Assembly (NCBI RefSeq): GCF_905475395.1
Contig: NC_058339.1
Location: forward strand, 72,568,520-72,632,519
DNA: 64,000 nt
Reading direction: 5' to 3'
From: Chrysoperla carnea
Lineage: Eukaryota > Arthropoda > Insecta > Neuroptera > Chrysopidae
Positions 58,830 through 64,000 of the stretch are shown here, piece after piece (position 1 is the first letter of the stretch; every line of letters starts with the position of its first letter). Below the pieces are notes generated by a model. It was not told the DNA's origin, did no database searches, and saw only the letters and a program-made list of their open reading frames with translations. The position numbers and the translations under genes were made by a program.

Positions 58830-59870
58830 AAACAAGTGAAAACAAACAATTGACTGAGTTAATTGTTGAAATAGCCTGTATAGAAAGTGTTGATCAGAAG
58901 CATTATCAATACATAGTATAAAACAAAGTCGCTTTCTCTGTCCCTATGTCCCTTTGTATGCTTAAATCTTTGAAACTACGCAACGGATTTTGATGCGGTT
59001 TTTTTTAATAGGTAGAGTGATTCAAGAGGAAGCTTTTTATGTATAATAAATCCATATTATAGTAGAGTAAGGGGTTGAAATAGGGGTTGAAAGGGATATG
59101 CTTCAAAAACTAAAAAAGTTGTGCATCGATTAAGCTCAAATATTGACACGATATACAACCAGCTTCAAAGATCTATTGTTTTTATCTACTTTTAACCTTC
59201 GGAGGGTAGAAAGGTGTAGCGAGAAAGTGGGAAGGAATTATCGAATATTTACAAATATACCTAAGTGGGGTATCAAATAAAAGAGCATGACGTGTACATT
59301 ACAAAACTGTTATCCCACGCAAGGAAATGTGGAGGGAGGGGTGCAAGTGGGGATGTTGCCCAACAAAGCGGGTAGTTCACAGCTAGTTTTTAATAAACTA
59401 TAAGAGTTTGAAAACCAACATAATTATTTTTTCATTTTTGAAATTTTTCGAATATATTTTCTAGAAATTTTCTTTATTTTTCGAGAATCTTTCACAATAC
59501 TCAAGTTGAAGGTACCTGCAAATTTTCAACTCTCTCTATTTTATATTTTTGCGTCCTCACGGATAACATTTTTACATTTAAACGCCTTTTTTTCTATTTC
59601 CAATGGCTTACAAATAGGTCCAATGGATTCAAGACTTAATTTACATATATGTTGCTCATTTACGAACTCAAACTCACTTTCTATGTCCTGAACACGATAT
59701 AAAGCTCGATGTCTCTTTTTGTTTTTGAGTTATCGTGTTGACGGGCGGACAAACGTAAATGAACTAATTAGGTGATTTTATGAAGACATATACCCAAATT
59801 TTTAGCGTATCATTAATATTTCTAAGCGTTACAAACTTGAAACTAAAATAAGTATGCCTTGATATATCAA
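58830..59870 (+). mobile_element. TATACC-ended dispersed repeat, copy split by a second element
   Basis: The start (AACAAGTGAAAACAAACAAT to about 58908) and the continuation (TTTTTAATAAACTATAAGAG from about 59388, then CGTCCTCACGGATAAC, GTTTTTGAGTTATCGTGTTG and AAGTATGCCTTGATATATCA) belong to one copy. About 480 unrelated bases (58909-59387) sit between them. Confidence 0.65.
58909..59387 (+). mobile_element. Nested non-autonomous element ending AGCTAGT
   Basis: It carries AAACAAAGTCGCTTTCTCTG, GAAACTACGCAACGGATTTT, GTGATTCAAGAGGAAGCTTT and ends with AAAGCGGGTAGTTCACAGCT, then AGT. The CTAGT end suits a Helitron-type terminus, but this is inference. A related copy in the other orientation begins with ACTAGT at 62010. 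The nesting shows it moved after the TATACC-ended copy was in place. Confidence 0.5.
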
Positions 59871-60799
59871 ATCTACTTCACCTTTTTTGGAGTTATTACC
59901 TATTTTCTTCACTGGTAAAGCAAAATTTTCATGAAAGTAATATTGAATCAAAAATTATTCTTATTTAACAAAAAATTGAGGCAATTTAACTGGGAGCCAA
60001 TTTCCATACGATTTTTGCGTTTGCATTTATTTCCGAAAACTTTATTTCTGGCTTTTGATAAAATTTTTGTATTGATTAATTTTAGTCGAGATTTTTAAAG
60101 TTCAAAACATTAATTAAGTAAAGTACATAGTTCTATATCGCTTTGCTCTTCTTATGCTTCTAGCTTGAATTATTTATAACATCCTGTGCTTTACATGTTA
60201 AAATTGTGCATTGAATATAATATTCTATACAGTTAAAATAAACATAAAATGATCAAATCGTCGAAAGATTCGAATAGAGTTAAAAATTAACAGAAATGAA
60301 ATTTAAAAGTTCTCTTCGATCCTACTTGTAAAATTAAAAAAATGTATTTAGATAATCCCAGCAGTCCAAAAATCCGTTTTTTTTTTAGCTTAAAACATTA
60401 CCTATTTATTGGGTTGTCGGCTAACTATGAAGTAAGAATTATTATGGCAATACGTAGAAGTTTAAGTAGTAAAGAAAATTACTTCAAACAATAATTTTTA
60501 TCCAAATCACAATCCTTTTTATGTTCTTCTTTTTGATTTTACCAATATTTTTACGGATTTTATCGATACGCTTCGACAGATGACAAAAATCCAGTTATTT
60601 TGACGACTAAATAAGTATTTCTCGAAATACTTTCAAAAAACTCTCCAAAATATAGAGCTTCATATCGGATTTCGGGTGAAACTGTGGAAAATACAAGACC
60701 AAACGGTAAATGAATTTCATTTTAGTGTTTTTCAGTTAACTTCTAACAAATTTCGAAATTTCTTAAGAAAAAAAAACAAAAAACGAGAGGTGTCGTGGG

Positions 60800-60985
60800 C
60801 ATCCGGTTGGAACTATGTTCCTTTCGTACAAAGAATCGTTTCCTAGGTAACCTTCAGTTTTAGTTTCCTAGGTAACCTGCATGTCGGATTTTGGGAGAGT
60901 TTTTAATTGTTGCACTTTTATGGTTTTACCTCCCAATCAGCAAACAAATCTAAACGTGCGGATAAGGAACATAATTCCAATTGCA
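60800..60985. repeat. Foldback enclosing two identical X-box-like 14-mers
   Basis: GGTTGGAACTATGTTCCTT near 60804 pairs with AAGGAACATAATTCCAATT near 60966. Inside, GTTTCCTAGGTAAC occurs at 60838-60851 and again at 60863-60876, a 25-bp tandem step. No gene is nearby. Confidence 0.4.
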
Positions 60986-61080
60986 AATAATCGAGAAACA
61001 ATTCCCAAAAAAATTCAATGATCGATTTCATGTTAAGATTTGATGCGTGGTTTCTTGGATATCGTCTAAAATCATATAGG

Positions 61081-61138
61081 AATCTTGAAAATCCAAAAAA
61101 CCAAGAAAAAAGTTCTTTTTTTTTGGATTTTCAAGATT
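61081..61138. repeat. Perfect 20-bp-stem hairpin
   Basis: AATCTTGAAAATCCAAAAAA (61081-61100) is followed 18 bases later by its exact reverse complement (61119-61138). It could be a MITE relic or, if transcribed, a small-RNA-type hairpin. Confidence 0.5.
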
Positions 61139-62010
61139 GTAGTTTATATTTTTTGCAATTTTTTTAATTTATCATGATCATAAGGAATTAAATTCATGTC
61201 GTGATCACTAGGAATGCTTTTCCATCGTGGCAGTGATCAATTCATTCTGACAGTTCTAACTTACTTAATACCTTGGTGATTTTTTGCTGGCTTTTCACTT
61301 GTGGGAAATTGATAAAATTTGAGAGCAGTTAGGGCAATATCAATTCACAGTTAGAAAAATAGAAGTGAATATTTTTCATAAGCTCAGGAAGTTAATGATC
61401 TAAATTATTAGACTCGTGACTTAAAAAAAAATTTTTATTTCTGAAAAAACTTGATATTTTTAACTTTTGACCTTCAATATATATTTTGCTGTAAGTGGCA
61501 TTTCTTGGAACTTGTCAACTTTCATTTGTAATGAAATATGTCTCTGTATCAATTCCCTGCTCTTTCTGAATTTTTCCCAAATTGAATATCTATTTTGACT
61601 GGATAAATATCAATGCCTATAGTAGCATTTTGGTATTCGTATTTGATACAGATGCAACGTATTTATCACAATGTTAGAGGGTATATCTTAACATACAGTC
61701 ATTCAAGACGTAGTGTTCTGTGAGCGAACAACAATTTTTTTATAGTTCTCGAATTGCATTTTTTTTTATAAATGAACATTTTTAATTAATGTTTTAATTA
61801 CTAATTATTTGGTGCAAGAAACATAATTAATTAAAGTGATGGTTTATAATTTATTTTATGGCAAGGATTTGAATCCTTAAAGAACATCGAACTAGAGCGA
61901 TTTTCTTGCGTTAAGTTTAAATCAGTGTGTCGCTTTTTCAATTGTTATAATACAACTGTTTATAGATATCGTACAGGTAGCGTACTTAAATTTTTTGCTA
62001 TTATTTTAAA

Positions 62011-62640
62011 CTAGTTTGATACCCGCCCGCTCCGCTGGGTAGCAAATCTAGTAAATTTTATGAAATTTGATAAATCCCCGATAACAGATTTCACAAGTTT
62101 TCAACGGCTGAACTGATTTTCATGTAACTTACAGTTTTTTAACGTACACATCATGCCCTTTTATTTGCTATCAAACTTGGGTATGTTTGAAAATATTCGA
62201 ACGTTCATCCCCACTTTCCCTTTCACCCCCCCCCATATCAACTTGTTTCGGAATTAAAGTTTTGTAATATAGACGTCATGCCCTTTTTTTTATATTCCAC
62301 TTGGTTATATTTGAAATTATTCGATTGTTCATCCCCACTTTCACGCCCGACCTTTCCACCCACCGAAGGTTAAAAATAGATAAAAATAATCCTTGAAGCT
62401 GGTTTTATAACGTGTTAAAATTTGAGCTTAATCGATGCAGAACTTTTTTAAGTTTTTAAAGCAACCTTACAACCCCTATTTCAACTCCTGACTGCCCTTT
62501 TTCGCATTAAATAGTAGCCTATGTCCTTTCTCAGCCTCTAGACTATCTCTACCAAATTGTATTTTAATCGGTTCAGTAGTTTAGACATGATTTCGTAACA
62601 TACTTACAGACAGACAGAGTTAGTTTTGCATTTATTCGTA
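62011..62640 (-). mobile_element. Relative of the nested element, opposite orientation
   Basis: It begins CTAGTTTGATACCCGCCCGC, has ACGTACACATCATGCCCTTT and the related ATAGACGTCATGCCCTTTTT, TTCATCCCCACTTTC twice, and ends ACATACTTACAGACAGACAG followed by AGTTAG. The internal near-repeat suggests a duplicated segment. It is non-coding. Confidence 0.5.
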
Positions 62641-62664
62641 CAGTGCGTGAGTTTTATTGGAGGT

Positions 62665-62678
62665 GTTTCCATGGTAAC
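62665..62678. promoter_or_regulatory. X-box-type motif, no gene attached
   Basis: GTTTCCATGGTAAC differs at one base from the canonical RFX site GTTRCCATGGYAAC. It lies in repeat-rich DNA, with no gene in the remaining 1.3 kb of the window, so it may serve a gene outside the window or be chance. Confidence 0.3.
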
Positions 62679-62906
62679 GATACACTACTTTAATTATAGA
62701 ATTGTATGGATGCATATATAATTGTATGGATTGCATTTATGACTTACATTGAAAATTTAATATTATTGTCTCACAAATTTAAATAAATTTAATTTCTTAT
62801 TTCCACAATTTTTAATGCATTAATTAAGTTCAATTAATTAGTGTTTTTCAATAATTTTGACATTTTCTATAATATTAACATGTAAAGAACTGCAAATTAG
62901 TTAGCC

Positions 62907-62990
62907 TCCTTTATCGTCAAAATTTTTCACTGGAAGCGCTGGCATCGATTTTATTGTCCCTACCATGACTACGCACACAACGAATAATAT
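62907..62990 (-). repeat. Dispersed repeat, copy 2 (partner at 1.15 kb)
   Basis: TTCACTGGAAGCGCTGGCAT, then TTATTGTCCCTACCATGACT and ACGAATAAT are the reverse complement of 1146-1231 with a few changes. Confidence 0.6.
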
Positions 62991-63684
62991 AAGTTAGGAA
63001 GTAAGGGTTAGTCAAAATTTGTGTTTAGATTTACGTCGACTTAAGCTAGTCTTACAACATAACAGTCAGAATAAAAGTGTTATTCAGAGATTCACGCTTT
63101 TTAAGTCTTGGGTCCAGTAAATTATAACGTTTTAAATTTATACATTCGAAACAAGATAAAAATACACCTTTACGTTTTAAATTACTCCCGGAATTAGTTC
63201 AATAGTCAACAAGTGATTACAATGAATGCACTTAAGTGCAACTTCTTGAATTTACTTAAAATCCTTGAAATTTACATTTTTTAAATTTCATACAATTTAT
63301 TAAAAAATGTTGGAAATTTTATAAATAAAGTTTCTTTAAAAAAAAAACTTTTGCGATTGTTTTTATTTCAAGGTAAGTCATATCAAATCTGGTGTGACCA
63401 AGTAAATTCTTGTACATTAAATAAAATTGTTGCTCAGAAAAATTGTAACTAACGTTTTTCGAAAAAATGTTAGTTTTTTTTATGAGGATTAACTTTTTAA
63501 TTTAAAGTGTTATTCGATCTTTTACCTTTTACGATCTAAATTAGGAGTATTAAAGCAACCCGGAGAACTAGATCCAACTTGTTGTCAGAACATGGTGCCC
63601 CCCCCATCAAATTCTGCTACTTTTGTTATTTTTAAGTTATTTTTTTATTGGTTAACTACAAAATGAGCTATTGGCCATAATAGG

Positions 63685-63790
63685 TTAAAATGGTCCACCC
63701 TGTATACCAGGAATCGAGCTCGGGTCTTTTGGATTCATGCCAAGAACCGTTACCAACTGGGCCATATATGCATTAGGAGATATCGTCACA
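63685..63790 (-). ncRNA. tRNA-derived SINE-like head
   Basis: The minus strand has an A-box-like TGGCCCAGTTGGTAACGG and, about 35 bases on, a B-box-like GAGCTCGATTCC, with an anticodon-arm-like TTGG-CATGAAT-CCAA between them. The loop lacks the expected U33 and the T-arm pairing is imperfect, so it is not a working tRNA. A tRNA-derived SINE or tRNA pseudogene is the best reading. The chance frame over it starts MAQLVT. Confidence 0.4.
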
Positions 63791-63892
63791 CCAATTTTAC
63801 GATTTTTAAGTTTTCGCCTCCTCTTGTCACAGATGGACATATTATTAAAGCCCCCTCCTTGTTGTGACGTCACATATTTTATAATTTAATAA

Positions 63893-64000
63893 AAACAAGT
63901 GAAAACAAACAATTGACTGAGTTAATTGTTGAAATACCATGTATAGACTGTGTTGATTATTCTTTCACATTACACATATACCTATACATGGCATACATAC
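63893..64000 (+). mobile_element. TATACC-ended dispersed repeat, internally shortened copy at window end
   Basis: The start (AAAACAAGTGAAAACAAACA, ATTGACTGAGTTAATTGTTG) is followed almost at once by tail-like TATACCTATACATGGCATAC. Either the middle is missing or the window cuts a longer copy. Confidence 0.5.

Larger units (their letters stand above)
53049..64000. other. Gene-free, repeat-dense right end
   Basis: No coding exon can be supported in these 11 kb. The NOL12 promoter should lie in the first few hundred bases (a GC-richer patch with GTTGCACTGTTGCCGTCAGC at about 53296). The rest consists of the repeats listed separately and AT-rich sequence. Short open frames (for example at 54402-54713 and 55791-56219) fall in or beside repeats and have no protein-like features. 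Confidence 0.55.

Noticed and set aside
61855-61910. tRNA from GGATTTGAATCCTT
   Set aside because: The T-arm-like hairpin stands alone; no D arm, anticodon arm or acceptor stem could be placed.

Overview
The window is nuclear DNA of an arthropod, almost certainly an insect. It is very AT-rich, has short GT-AG introns, many foldback DNA-transposon relics and no operons. The best-resolved protein, Axin, begins with MSG like fly Axin and carries the arthropod/vertebrate Axin layout. I cannot name the order or species.

Layout. 1-12.2 kb: no convincing gene, only dispersed repeats, a ~302-bp tandem repeat and a pogo-like MITE. 12.2-22.4 kb (+): a 13-coding-exon Axin gene, whose spliced CDS I traced to 1002 codons plus stop, with several MITEs in its introns. 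22.4-31.1 kb: gene-free repeats. 31.1-32.4 kb (+): CEP20/FOPNL (FOR20) in three exons, with an X-box-like site upstream. 34.4-36.2 kb (+): a five-exon coiled-coil gene I cannot name. 37.6-46.2 kb (-): three tandem C2H2 zinc-finger paralogues, each a single open exon, with a nearly identical 144-bp block. Between them lie a hAT MITE with a perfect 8-bp target duplication and a ~306-bp tandem array. 46.9-50.3 kb (+): NTHL1, the endonuclease III-like DNA glycosylase, in four exons with a long Lys/Glu-rich N-terminus. 51.5-53.0 kb (-): NOL12/RRP17 in two exons. 53-64 kb: no gene, but a dense nest of repeats, including facing copies of one ~600-bp family and a copy split by a second element.

The genes do not form one pathway: Axin is the Wnt destruction-complex scaffold, CEP20 acts at centrioles and cilia, NTHL1 in base excision repair, NOL12 in pre-rRNA processing, and the zinc-finger genes are probable DNA-binding regulators. 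I saw no retroviral or LTR element, no rRNA and no CRISPR array. The least-explained items are the foldback element lying exactly at a possible Axin mini-exon, the probable gene conversion among the zinc-finger genes, the duplicated PFW motif in NTHL1, and the tandem array that adjoins the end of a dispersed element.
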